Positions 11,801-22,479 of a stretch of 64,000 bases of DNA are shown one piece after another. The stretch is taken from NCBI GenBank assembly GCA_963978905.1, contig OZ022256.1, positions 37,124,001-37,188,000 on the forward strand. Reading direction: 5' to 3'. Every line of letters begins with the position of its first letter. Positions within the stretch are counted from its first letter, which is position 1. The notes under the pieces were generated by a model that searched no databases, had not been told where the DNA came from, and saw nothing but the letters and a program-made list of their open reading frames with translations. The stretch comes from Trichostrongylus colubriformis (Eukaryota > Nematoda > Chromadorea > Rhabditida > Trichostrongylidae). The translations under genes and the position numbers were made by a program.

Positions 11801-14800
11801 GGTCAACATCGACCGAAATCATTGAACTCTAAGCAAAGAGCTGAAAACAGGTGATGGGATCACATTGAATGATTACAGTCGCAGAAGTTGAGAAACTGCA
11901 GCATCATGTGCCTTGGGTCGTAATTGTCGGTTTTCATACGAAGGGTCGGGCCAAGTGATGGACCACACCGGTGGATGGACTCAATTGCAGAGGCTTACAT
12001 TCTATAGAGCTCATTGCATGCATATCGATACCTACTGTATTGCTATGATGGGCCTTTGTAGTGAAGGCTCTTATAGAACTACCCCTCAGCACAAATTTAA
12101 AATCTATTGATTGCCGCCAAACCACATTGCTGTGAAATTTCTTTTACATTATTTTGCCCACAGCCCGCTTCGCAACAGTACCCCGTGACGCGATGTAGAT
12201 CGCGAAGCTCACCTGGTAGTGAATATTATACGGGTGAATACTTACAACCTACGGTTAGTTTTTTCGAAGTGTTGGGAAAAGCTGCACAGTGTAAAGCATA
12301 AGCCTGGAAGCGTTAGTGTTGGCCTGGTTCCTGTACATGTGTTGCTCAAAACCGAGCATAACCGTGCAAGTGACGCTCTTACTCACACAAGGAAAAGACC
12401 AGTAGGCAGCATATGACAGTTAGTGGTATTACGCCATTAGTTAATGGCTATCACACTAGAAGGAAAAGGGAATGGAAAAATAGAAGGTAAGCGCGTCCGT
12501 TAGGCTGATGACGTGACCACAAAAAGTGACGCGGTTTTACGATAGGCTATATGGAAGCGACGCAACCGGCTTTTGGAGAGAGTTTTTCGCCGTCAAATGA
12601 GTGCGCATTACCCCGAATCATCTCCTAAAGCCCTTTTTGATTCTCCTTGTGATGTATTTCTCAAATTATCACACGCATTCTGCTATACCATGGATGCTGA
12701 AAGAGTGTACCCATTTCAGGTGTTCCTCTGGATAACGCTGACCGCCATCGTCGTGCATTCAATAACACTGACAGCTGTGCATGTCAGTTCAAGCTGTTGA
12801 TTTATGCCCTTTATATGTACCAAGAAGAATAAAGAGAAAGTGGGAACTGGGAGTGGATGTTCTCTGAAAACAAACCTTCCCTGATTAAAACTCGCCTCCC
12901 GTGCAACTAAGCCACCGACGAGTGATGGTTGGGATACACGGTCGCTAGGGCCGCCAGGTCACGCGGTGGCTATGCCTTCCCTTCAACGTATCATTTGTGA
13001 CAGTATTCTCTTTGAAAAGCAAGTAAACCATTGTACGAGTACTAAAATGAGAAGTGGGTGTGACATTTGACTCGAAGACGTGGGGTCTTCTCTAAGGTAC
13101 AGAAGGCGTTATTCTAATTTTCTTTCGTTTTGAAATTCACTTTTTTCCAAGAATAATGTTACGGTAGAATCACCCATCATGAATACAATTCGCAGACTTG
13201 TACGGAGGTTAGAATTTGCAAGAACGAATTATCTGAATTGCCATATCAGAGGGCCAAAGGCCACAGGTTATAACATAGTACCAGACCGCGGTCAGTGTGC
13301 CCAACCCACACTCCCCTCCCCATCGACTAGTAATGCAAAGAGGGGCTGAAGGGATACATAGAGTGAGAATGAGGGGGTCGCGTATCTAATCCTCGAGTTT
13401 TCGCCTTTTATTTCGTTCTTTCTCTACTGTTTGCCGCATAGTCTGCCAAATTTACCTCTTCAAGTCTCTTGGCAGAGGTTGATCAGATGGTTTTTCCGCC
13501 ATCACCGCCGGGGGGGGGGGGGATCGAGACGCAGCTGTGCGTCGACGTTGAAGCACCTTTCCCTCCACAGGCCCCAGGCTCAGGCTGAAATTGGTATCCC
13601 TTCCTTCCACATGAAAAAGCATCTGTCAAAGCATAGGTCTCATCTGCTTTAGCCTAAGCCAAGGGCGGGAAAAAAGCTTGACTTCGGTGAAAATTTCGCG
13701 TTCTCCCCCCCCCCCCCCCCGCTGGGACTATATTTGACCCATCCATCCTTCTCTCCGTGACCTTACGAATCTTAGCCATAACGAAAATGAAAAGGAAGAA
13801 TAACGTCGAACAGAGAATGGTCTTTCCTTCAGGTACTACATCTGGTGCAATCCCTCCATGCCAACGAAAACGATCCATGCAACGTACGAAATACGGTGTC
13901 CTTCTGTGCAGCCTTTCGCTATACATTCGCTTTTTGTGTGTTCATACTAGTCCTCAATCAATACATGATGTACGTCGATCGGCTCTTCGACAACTTCTGC
14001 AAATCGTACAAATCAGCTCAAAATTACATTCTCGCTTCCCTGCTCACAGTTGAGGTTGGCTTTTTACGAAATAGTTTAGGTCAATCATTTAACTTCTTTA
14101 AAATGTTTTTGTGTTACTGGTGTGGGTACTATCGCAATAAGGAGGAGGGGGGCGGAAGGGGTGCACTTTATAAAAAATTGCTCACCTAAACACTTTGGAG
14201 AGATTCATGGAGGGTCAATCCGCACATTCGCCTAAATAGACGTATACCAGAAAAGAAGGGTTTCCTTGCTCCCTTTAGGCTTATAAAAATAATGTTCATA
14301 GTGGGATGCCCCCTCCCCTCACATTGCGATAGCACCCTGATATGCAGTGGATTGCGTGCTCAGTTCACACGGGTGACGGTTGGGACACGCGAATCTAGGC
14401 CGTGACCCTGTGACAGCCTGTGGCCTTTGCCCTGTGACACGAATAATTCAGACAATTCGACTATACAACGGAACAGACTTGCAAGGAGGACACGATTTAC
14501 ATGAACAAATTGTCTGAATTATTCATGTCACAGGGCAAAGGCCACAGACTGCGTTGCAACCCCCATGATCCAGAGAATCATATGTCAGATTAAATCCGTG
14601 GCAGACACCAAATGCCGGTTTCACTTTGACAGGAATTTGAATTTTTGAACCTCGTCAGGGAGTGTAAAAATGCGACCTTGCACTTTCGCTGGCTTCTGTA
14701 ACTCATAGTATAAGCACCGCGTACCTTCTTCCTGGAAGATTGCAATTGCCCCCGTGATCTTCTAGGAGAAATAATGTAGGGTGCATTCTGGTAGGCTACC

Positions 14801-17233
14801 TATGTACGCCGCCCACATTCTCTTTATGCTAAGCCTATTACGTCGATGAAACTGGGTGACGGCCAAGTGTTCCGTTCAATATTTCAGGAGGTCAAGGTAC
14901 GAGTGTTGTGTGGAGGGTAATTTACTATGGGAGCGACGAAATCAACATTGCCATGAGACTAAAACTCTATGTTATAGACGTGACAGTAACTATCTTCCAC
15001 CTTTGTCTTCCAGCTCCTTCTTATCTACTTTTAGTTGGAAAATATTTAATAGGGGACGTAACAGCTCAACCTTATCAATACTTGACTTCTATAAGGTCTG
15101 GCTTTATTCATTGACCTTCATCCTTAACAAAAGTAGACCAACTACGTGGGCAAGACCTTGAAATCAGTAGTAAACCTATTGTATTGTGAAGCAAACCAAC
15201 TCATTTGTAACCTAACCCCCATTAATCACCAGAACCACCTGCCACACTCCCAATGATATGTGAGAGACCTGTAACACTTCTTTCCCTTTTCGTCTCTTCA
15301 GTCTTTTCTGTCTACCTCCTTTCTTTTGGAGCCTTTACGAGCGCCTGTCCTCTTTGAAGGGAATACGCCCAATGGCTGTGATAAAAGGGCTGAATGGTGG
15401 CTTGGTTCTGATTGTTGCCGAGCCTATACTCGATCTTTTTTTCATCAGAATGTTATTCAGTACTCAACGTGTTATTCTTACCCGTACAACCATCCCATAC
15501 CTTTCTCGTAGTGCATTTTTGAAAAAGTAATAGGCTTAGTGGATTCAGGCCCAGTTGACAGAATTTTGGGGTCGCCCCTTTGACTATGCTGTGTCACCTG
15601 AGGTTCAAGCCAAGAGTCTACTGTCCATCAGCAATCAGATTATCATGTGGTTTCGGTTTAATCCGATCCACTTTCATTCTTTGTTCTTTACCAAGTTTTC
15701 AATAAGAAATGTTTTAGTTTCCTCTGGCCCTGTTTGTCGTTGTGTACGTTTTTCGTGGTGCAGTACCCACGGAACCGCTGCTCTCGTGCCTTAACGTGCC
15801 CTTGTCGTCGATGGGTGAGATTTTCGTGACCTGTACACTCGGATACGTATAAACATCGAAAGCCTTCCAAATTTCCAGTCGACGTCAGTATCGCCACTGC
15901 TGCTCTACTCCCAGTGAACTGCATTTGCTTCGTCATGTCTGTGCTGCTTTTTCAAACACATCAGCGCAAAATTACATTGTTAGTTGTGGTTCTTTCCTGT
16001 TATTTATTTGTCATTTTGTCTCTACTGATTAGCTTCTAGCAGTGATTCTGCGTTCAATTTACAGAAAACAACTGGCTAGAAACGCTAAGAAAAAAGCTGC
16101 GGCAAATGTTACATTGAGTGGAAGAACGGAATTTTTAAAACGCATATCAAGACTAATGACTGGACTGATCGGAGAAGCGACAGAACAGGGTGTAGAAAAA
16201 GGCATACGATAATCGTCGAAGGAAACGCATGGTTTCCGCGCTTTGTGACGAAGCGTCGCGCAAATCTTCTGAATCGGAACGTAAGGCCGCCTATATTCTG
16301 CGGCACCGTGCCTGCCGGCGGCAGGGCGTGTGCGTTCACAATCAACGAGGCAGAGTGGTGAGAACGAAGACGCAGAGACGACGAAGCGACGCCCTGCCGC
16401 CGGCACCGCCGAGTATGTAAGCTCTTGCTCACTGGTACAGCACTTCATTCTCATTCTTTGAAAAAAAAAATGGCGGTTGAAATTTCCTTTAATGAGTGCA
16501 GTACCAGTGCGCACACTCGGCGGTGCTGAAATGTGAGATGTTGGGGTCTGTGCGTGCACACCTGGTAATACATATAATGCTTTCCTTGATGTGCGTTTCC
16601 GGTTTGTTGACTTTTATCAACTTTTGACTCGACTTTTGTGGGAGGATGTAAAAAACCTAATCTTTAATGCCAACTTACGTACCCCAGTTTTCTATCTTTT
16701 TTTTATTCGCAGCACGATTCTACGCTCAGGGAGACTCATAGAGATTGACCTTTTTTGTGGGCACTTGCAGCTCCCCTGCAGTGGCTGAATGAGATCTATT
16801 CAGGTCGCGATTTGATGTCTCCAGACATTTCAAAGCTACTATGAATCGAGATGCTTTATGGTTTATGCGAGTGACGACCATCACACAGGCGGTGATCATC
16901 ATTCTTTATCCTATTTTGGTGCTAGCCGTTAGATTCACAGCCTACAAAACACCAAGGATTCTGAACAAGACTCTTGCCACCCTTGTCTACGTGAGTATTT
17001 ACTGCTTCTGGCCCGCTTGCTGCAAATGAAATCAGCTTATGTTACAGATTTTCAACTGGTATTGCGTACTGGTCCCGGTGGTAATGATCTACGCAGCGAA
17101 GCAGACACGAACGGAACGACGACGAAAGATCGATTCGGTCATGGAGAAGCAGGTCTTCGGCGAGGAAGGATCTGACTACTATTTCGCTCTGCTCAGGAAT
17201 CAGTGGCAGCAGGAAGCTGAAAGGAAATCATAG
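8871..17233 (+). CDS. Sre-like seven-transmembrane chemoreceptor, 6 exons
   Basis: Proposed exons are 8871-9074, 12720-12782, 13833-14079, 14888-15095, 16804-16990 and 17048-17233. Splice phases agree throughout and the total is 365 codons including stop, a normal length for nematode serpentine receptors. Exon 1 has an N-glycosylation site (NIT) and helix 1. Exon 2 is helix 2. Exon 3 holds helix 3 followed by YVDRLFDNFCKSY, the position where Sre receptors have ER-x-x-AT-x-x-x-K-x-YE. Exon 4 carries helices 4 and 5. Exon 5 has FDVSRHFKATMNRDAL (Sre 'LSERYQ..EN' position) and helix 6. Exon 6 has helix 7 and a tail ending GSDYYFALLRNQWQ. The family call (Sre rather than Sra/Srab) is by motif memory. 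The exon 3/4 junction could shift by a few codons. The predicted role is odour or chemical sensing in sensory neurons, coupled to G proteins. Intron 1 contains a 117-bp minisatellite, and the other long introns contain small inverted-repeat elements. Confidence 0.8.
10260..11300 (+). repeat. Minisatellite, 117-bp unit, about 8 copies
   Basis: GATCGATATTGATTGAAAAT starts at about 10380 (variant), 10497, 10613, 10730, 10847, 10964, 11067 and 11184. The spacing is 116-117 bp except one short unit of 103. Each unit continues with TATCGGTTTTTGTGCAG and a TGCCCTCATA block. Both flanks carry the same phrase (CCTGTATATAAACCAGGAGT near 10186, CCTGTATGTGAACCAGGACT near 11311). The array is in intron 1 of the chemoreceptor. 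Related, more degenerate sequence in the opposite orientation is at 61000-61830. Confidence 0.9.
11640..12719. other. Intronic sequence after the minisatellite
   Basis: Diverged single units of the 117-bp repeat (ATCGGTTT near 11660, GAAAACAGGTGATGGGATC near 11842) fade out by about 12000. The remainder up to exon 2 of the chemoreceptor holds nothing I can support. Confidence 0.4.
13125..13310 (-). repeat. Dispersed repeat family A, copy 2
   Basis: This copy is inverted relative to 25413-25600. Shared landmarks are the TTACGGTA-AATCA block, ACTTGTACGGAGGTTA and GGGCCAAAGGCCACAG. It lies in intron 2 of the chemoreceptor. Confidence 0.6.
13316..13437 (+). repeat. Dispersed repeat H, copy 2
   Basis: This repeats ATCGACTAGTAATGCAA and the downstream TCGAG...TTTCGTTCTTTCTC pattern of 8085-8205, without the second hairpin arm. 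It lies in intron 2 of the chemoreceptor, next to a run of G residues at 13507-13520. Confidence 0.55.
14381..14568. mobile_element. Inverted-repeat element, family A, copy 3
   Basis: This is a 188-bp fold-back unit. The left arm contains GTGGCCTTTGCCCTGTGACA and ATAATTCAGACAATT, and the right arm has their reverse complements (AATTGTCTGAATTAT, then TGTCACAGGGCAAAGGCCAC). It is non-coding and lies in intron 3 of the chemoreceptor. It is the best-preserved member of family A and shows the family to be MITE-like. Confidence 0.75.
16301..16411. mobile_element. GC-rich inverted-repeat element, family D, copy 1
   Basis: GCCGGCGGCAGGGCGT near 16314 is matched by ACGCCCTGCCGCCGGC near 16390. This short MITE-like element lies in intron 4 of the chemoreceptor. 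Other copies, in the receptor kinase gene, are at 26931-27030 (one end only) and 28059-28218. Its GC content contrasts strongly with the AT-rich flanks. Confidence 0.7.
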
Positions 17234-18430
17234 CCCCGTTAATGCCGCACTTAATGCCTCGAACTGAACTCACCTTCCATGTTTTCTAGGAGTATCGCTT
17301 CTATCAATAAGCTCGTTGTGATACATAACAGTTAGTTACTGCAGTCAGACGTCTCTGAGATCGATGAGATAAGCGAGCTGCTACGGCGCCTTAGGTCCAA
17401 AAAAGGTTCTAGATGCCCTGAGCACGGTCTCTTGGCGCATTCCCCAGAAATCCGATGGACAAGGAGACAGTAAGAACTGTGACCTGAGCTCGTTAAAATT
17501 ATGTTGGGTGAAGATGGCACAGCGACAGGTGGCGCGCACTCCCACTAACATGGTGCGTGGATCAAATCCTGCATCCAGCTATGCATGCCCTCCATCCCTC
17601 CCAGGCAATTGATGACTCATTAGAAAAGCAAAAGCGCCAGTTTATCGTACCTCGTTCGATTCTTGGAACTCATGTACGAGCCAGATTGCACTCACCTGCC
17701 ACAACGATTTTGTATGGAAGGAACTAAAATGCGCGGCGCATACCAAAAGGGCTGATTAGGACTTTTATATCCTTCATCACGCCAGCGATAAGCGCGTTTC
17801 CACGCACGAGACGAAGCGCGTATTTCTCCCATGACAAGCTTCGGTCAAAGTGACCAAAATTATCTCACGACACAGAATTCGCCCTATTTTTCAAAATAAG
17901 AAACTATGAGTAGTGAATAGGATTACATGAAGAAGCAAATAAAGATTGATATCAACGGATGTCTATGGGAATATATTTCAATTTATTGGTATCTTCTGCA
18001 TACCATTAATTTGGCAAAAAAGTAGGCAAGACAAAATGTGACGGTATAATTGGTTTGCTGCCCGGAATGGTTTCATTTCACTCATAATTAATTAGTTTTG
18101 TAAATGGTTGTTTTATTCGTCAACTTGTGTTTCTTGGTTGTTGTACTTGGGTAGTTGATAATTCACGATTGAGGTGAGGAATTTATGAACAATTGAATAG
18201 ACCACTCGTGTGGCCAAATTTAAAGTGAGCAAGCTTTAAAATAATCTTTCAAACAACGAAGCGCGAATTTCTTATAGCTTGGCTGACTTTCCGTGCTCTC
18301 GTTCAGCCCTGTCCGACATCATCCGAGAAGACAGAACGGCTGTCGGATAACGGTGACCGACATAGCGATTACGTGATCGAATTATGTTGCCATCATTATA
18401 AGCGTGAGAACTCGATGAGTTGCTCTCTCG
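17234..18430. other. Intergenic stretch
   Basis: A 46-codon stop-to-stop frame at 17336-17473 (+) looks mildly coding (LQSDVSEIDEISELLRRLRS) but has no ATG and no clear splice sites. Otherwise I see nothing. Confidence 0.35.
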
Positions 18431-19167
18431 CCAGAGGGAAGGTGGTTATTGGTACGACTCCGCCTTCTTCGCAGCTAGTTACGGTTGCTTCGCACATGAG
18501 GTGTGAGGTGACCCCAGTTGGCGGCGAGAACTCGCGGGTCATCTTGTCACCCTCACTGATCCATTAATCGAGTAAAGGTTCATTATTTGAAATGCAGATT
18601 AACCGCTATTATGCAAGTTATTCAGGTGTATTTATTATCTATAACGAAGAGTTACAAGACAAAAATAACAATTTTATATGAACGTTTGAGGCTAAGCAGC
18701 GAGTGTTCCGTTTGCGAGAAGACCATCCACTTCCAATGCTGAATTGCTGTCATAGGTATTGCAGATGAAAGGCTTTTCATCACTGGCCATCTCATTCCAT
18801 TTCAGAACGTTTCATACTTAGTTTATGATGTAAATGTGCTTTCAGTAGTTTCAGCAGAAGTCAGAGTTCATTGCCATCATCAATACTATTCCGCTTTACG
18901 TGGACAGAGTTTGAAATGACCGTATCATTTTGCTGAAGAGTATATGAAATTGTGAATTACTTCCTCAAGAAAATTGTCCCATTTATATTGCTTGTCTGAT
19001 TTGTTTATTACTCATTTTATGGAACAATGTGGGCAACATGATGATACGTGAGTTCTCGCAGCTAATTGGGGTCAGCTCGCACCTCATGTGCGAGGCAAAA
19101 GTAATTAGGTGCGAAGAAGGCGTGGTCGTACCAATAACCAGCGACCCCTCGCCAGACCAAGGGGTTA
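18431..19167. repeat. Fold-back pair with similar open frames in both arms
   Basis: The left arm (about 18431-18556) and the right arm (about 19028-19167) are diverged reverse complements separated by about 470 bp of AT-rich sequence. Read outward from opposite strands, both arms keep an open frame of about 40 codons with similar residues (VIGTT-PSS-L-T-ASHMRCE-TP---ENSR). I do not recognise the peptide. It may be an inverted duplication of a coding exon or the arms of a DNA transposon. Confidence 0.65.
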
Positions 19168-22100
19168 GCTCAGTCATGTTCATGGGCCGGAAGAGTTGTT
19201 CAAATGCGCGCTGAAAGCCCAGCATCTCACTGCATCGGTCTCGAAACTGCATTAACAGCAAATTGTATGCCAGTCACCAATCAGGATTACGAAAACCCAA
19301 ATACGCGAATACTTAGGAGGTGGGGCTTACATAAATTCTGAGTCGTCAAATGAGTGCGGATAAAAGGAGGAAATGACAACGAGAGGAGGGGCATGATCTT
19401 TTTGACCATCTCAGAACTTTACATGACCCATAATGTTGGTACCAGTTTTTTAATGCTTTCTTTAATTGCTGTGCAGGTGAAGCAAGTATTTTGGTTGGTC
19501 ATGTTGCAGGTAAACAGGGCTGGAGACTGATTAACAAGAGGTTAAAGGTGGTCATTGATATGTTGATATGGTCATTGATCAGTGATAATAAATATGATAA
19601 CCGAACGGCACAACTTTTTTCCGCATCTTCGACTAAAAGTAGGACTTCAAGCACTGAAAACTACCTATACTTTTTGCTTCCGCTTGTTAAGCGGACAAAT
19701 TGTCTTCACGCCCTTTCCGAGTTAGGGTTTATGTGGTTGCATGTTCCGGCTTGCTTTCGAATTTTATGCATATGAATAATAGTGGAGTTTATGTGTCATG
19801 GTAAAAATTAAGCAGTTGCTTTCAGGACTCGTCCTGAAGCTCTTCTGCGGCCATTAAATTGATGGCATTACTAATGTCCCTTACTTGTTGTTGACGCCGT
19901 AATAAAGTTTCTTTCCTTCAGCAGCCGCACCCTGGCCTAAAACATCTATTTCTTCATTATATATTGTGATTCTATCTATTCATCCACCTATTCATCCATT
20001 CACGAGGCCCTCTGAAAAAATACTGCCCCATTTTTTGAAAACTCGACACATAGCGACGGAATAATCGGCGCAAACATTCGCACCTTCATAACAGTAAGTG
20101 CTGCACCCATACAAGGTTAATAGGTTGGGTAATTATATTCATTGTTATGAGGTTGAATCAAACAGATAAGGAAAACGAACGGAAAAAAGGGAGCAGCGAA
20201 GGTATCGCGCACTCGGTCTATAAATAGACGGCGACTAGACGAGCACACGATAAGTATCTATCGAGGCGTGAGGTCGGATGTGGAGTACGGGCTGTGTGCT
20301 CTATCTATGGCGGACAGGGCGACCGAGCGGCATCCCTGCGGGTGTCTCGACTGCCTCCAGCGTTGTTGTTGTTTCCTCTGGTCGCGTCCTTATCTTTAGC
20401 TGACATCTCGAGCCCGGCAACCTAGATCGTTCTGTGTTAGTTTGAGGCTACTCAAACTTCAAGGTACTTCCTTTAAACTGGACAAAATGGAAAAGATTGG
20501 AACCATCGGATTCGTCTCGATGCGGCGAGTTCAACGACGTATGAAACGTCGAATTTGGAAAATTAGGTCACCCGTTTCAGTGGCACTGCAAAAATTCATT
20601 TTTTTACCCTTAGGCAAGACTCCGACTTTTTGGGCCTACATTCACATGTTCAGTTGATGCTCGCCCATGTTTCGCACAAACGTCTTCTTTTTTCCTTTTC
20701 TGCAAAAATTCCTTTTTTTTACCCTTGGGCAAGACTCCGACGTTTTTGGGCCTATAATCACATGTTCAGTTGTTGCTCGCCCATGTTTTCCATAAACGTC
20801 TTTTTTTCAGTGAATCACTCTGAGGCTTCAGGGCACTTTTAAGCAAAAGCTTCTCACGACATTTTTGGAAGTTTCCAAGCCCGATTCGTCATAATCGATC
20901 GGGTAATTGTAGGAATCTCTTTACCTATCATAGACTACTAGTTGTGTTCGAATTACAGGCAAGCGCTCTTGTCGAGGTCGTATCGAAGGGTGGATCCGCC
21001 AGTCAACCGAAGAAGATCACGGGTTATGAGCCTGTATGCTTCGTCGCAGACTGGCAAATGAAATTAAAGCAACGCGTGATATTTATCTTCATAAGTGCAC
21101 ACAAATACCAACCATTACGTTTACGAACAACGTATTGCGAGAAATCTTATCCAAGTGAAGTTCATGAGCCGAGGTGAATGTATACTTTTTGAGAAGAAAA
21201 CAGAAAAATTTTGTCGCAAGTACTGACAATGACAAAGGCATAATGACAATGATAGTCACAACGTATTCCAGAGATCACTACTGGAATACCCAAATCCGTG
21301 AAGAAGCAATGATGAGACACTGATCACTAGGTGGTGGCAAACACATGTGCATGACCATGTCTCCCGGAAATCGTGGGGAGTTCCTGTCGTTGTCGATCCC
21401 TTTCGTCCACTACTCGTGACTGCAGTATGAAGTTTCGCTCCTTCGCTTCGCGCTTCTGCAAAGCAACCTGATAGGTTCACGAATGCTACAATATGATGGA
21501 CAAAGGAAAGATCGTTTAGTTTTGACTGATTCTACTTTGGGATGGGTCACGCAATCCGCTTCCATCCATAATCGTATAAGCATTCCAATGCGATTTAGTC
21601 CAGGAAGTAACTAGGCATGCTAGGATCAGTCGATGAACAGCTCAGTATTTTTGTCCCCACACTAAATGAGGGAACATCAGTGTCCTTGAGCGGATGCTGA
21701 TTCCATCACCAGACCATATCAGTGGAAGTGGCGCCTTTTTCCATGCACTATCTCTACCTTCACATTGTATTGTACTTTATTTAGTTCAATTCACAAGTCA
21801 CATCATAAAGTATTAGTTTTGGTTCGAAGCACTACCTCTACACCACTTAAACCTCTTCGGTTGATTTTTAAGCGCACATCACATATAAGCACATTAGCCA
21901 AGCTGCCTTACTCTAACATCAGTTGGGCTAGCGCACATTAGGCCGCGGTCAGACTTGCAACTTTGCGATTCCGCGATTTTGCGGTGTCGCACTGTTGCAC
22001 GCGGTACTACGATCTTGAGATTGTGCACTGCTGCAACTTCCCATGTGAAAGTGCATTGCCGAGAAAAGAAAACAAAATTAGAATCCAAAAATTCAAGAAG

Positions 22101-22479
22101 ATATCTGATCATCGCGAAGTGTGCCTTTGTTTAGTAGCACTGTAAGAATTGTAGGTAATGCAGGAGCTATAAGAATCGTGCATAGAACACTTCCACCCCA
22201 CTTTCGCATGGGAGGGTTCGGAACTCCCTCCTGCCGCTTGAGCTGCGCCTGGATTTGCTTCCAAAGATAATACACTGACTCAGTCCTCAGCTGTCGACCC
22301 CACCCCCCCTTCATCATAAATAATCTTTTGACCTAAGCGCATTCGATCCCTTCACGGCATTGAAGGCGAGGAAAACGCATCCTTTATAGTCGGCGTAGCA
22401 GCGACTACCTTGCTCATTACTGGTCAGTTATGAACTTATGTGTCAGCAGCGTCGTACGAACCACCGTTGCAATAATAAC
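19168..22479. other. Intergenic stretch
   Basis: This contains the tandem duplication at 20582-20815 and a TATAAATAG motif at 20219-20227 that I cannot tie to a gene. A frame at 20957-21065 (EVVSKGGSASQPKKITGYE) follows a TTACAG and might be an isolated exon, but nothing confirms it. Confidence 0.35.
20582..20815 (+). repeat. Two-unit tandem duplication, about 117 bp
   Basis: Two consecutive units share TGCAAAAATTC, TTTACCCTT-GGCAAGACTCC, GGGCCTA, TCACATGTTCAGTTG and GCTCGCCCATG. The divergence is small, suggesting a fairly recent local duplication. Confidence 0.8.

Noticed and set aside
15549..15700. Chemoreceptor exon reading FWGRPFDYAVSPEVQAKSLL
   Set aside because: It needs a poor donor and duplicates the segment already supplied by 16804-16990, whose phase fits the 15095 donor directly.
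17336..17473. Small gene downstream of the chemoreceptor
   Set aside because: There is no start codon and no convincing acceptor, so it is recorded only as a weak open frame.
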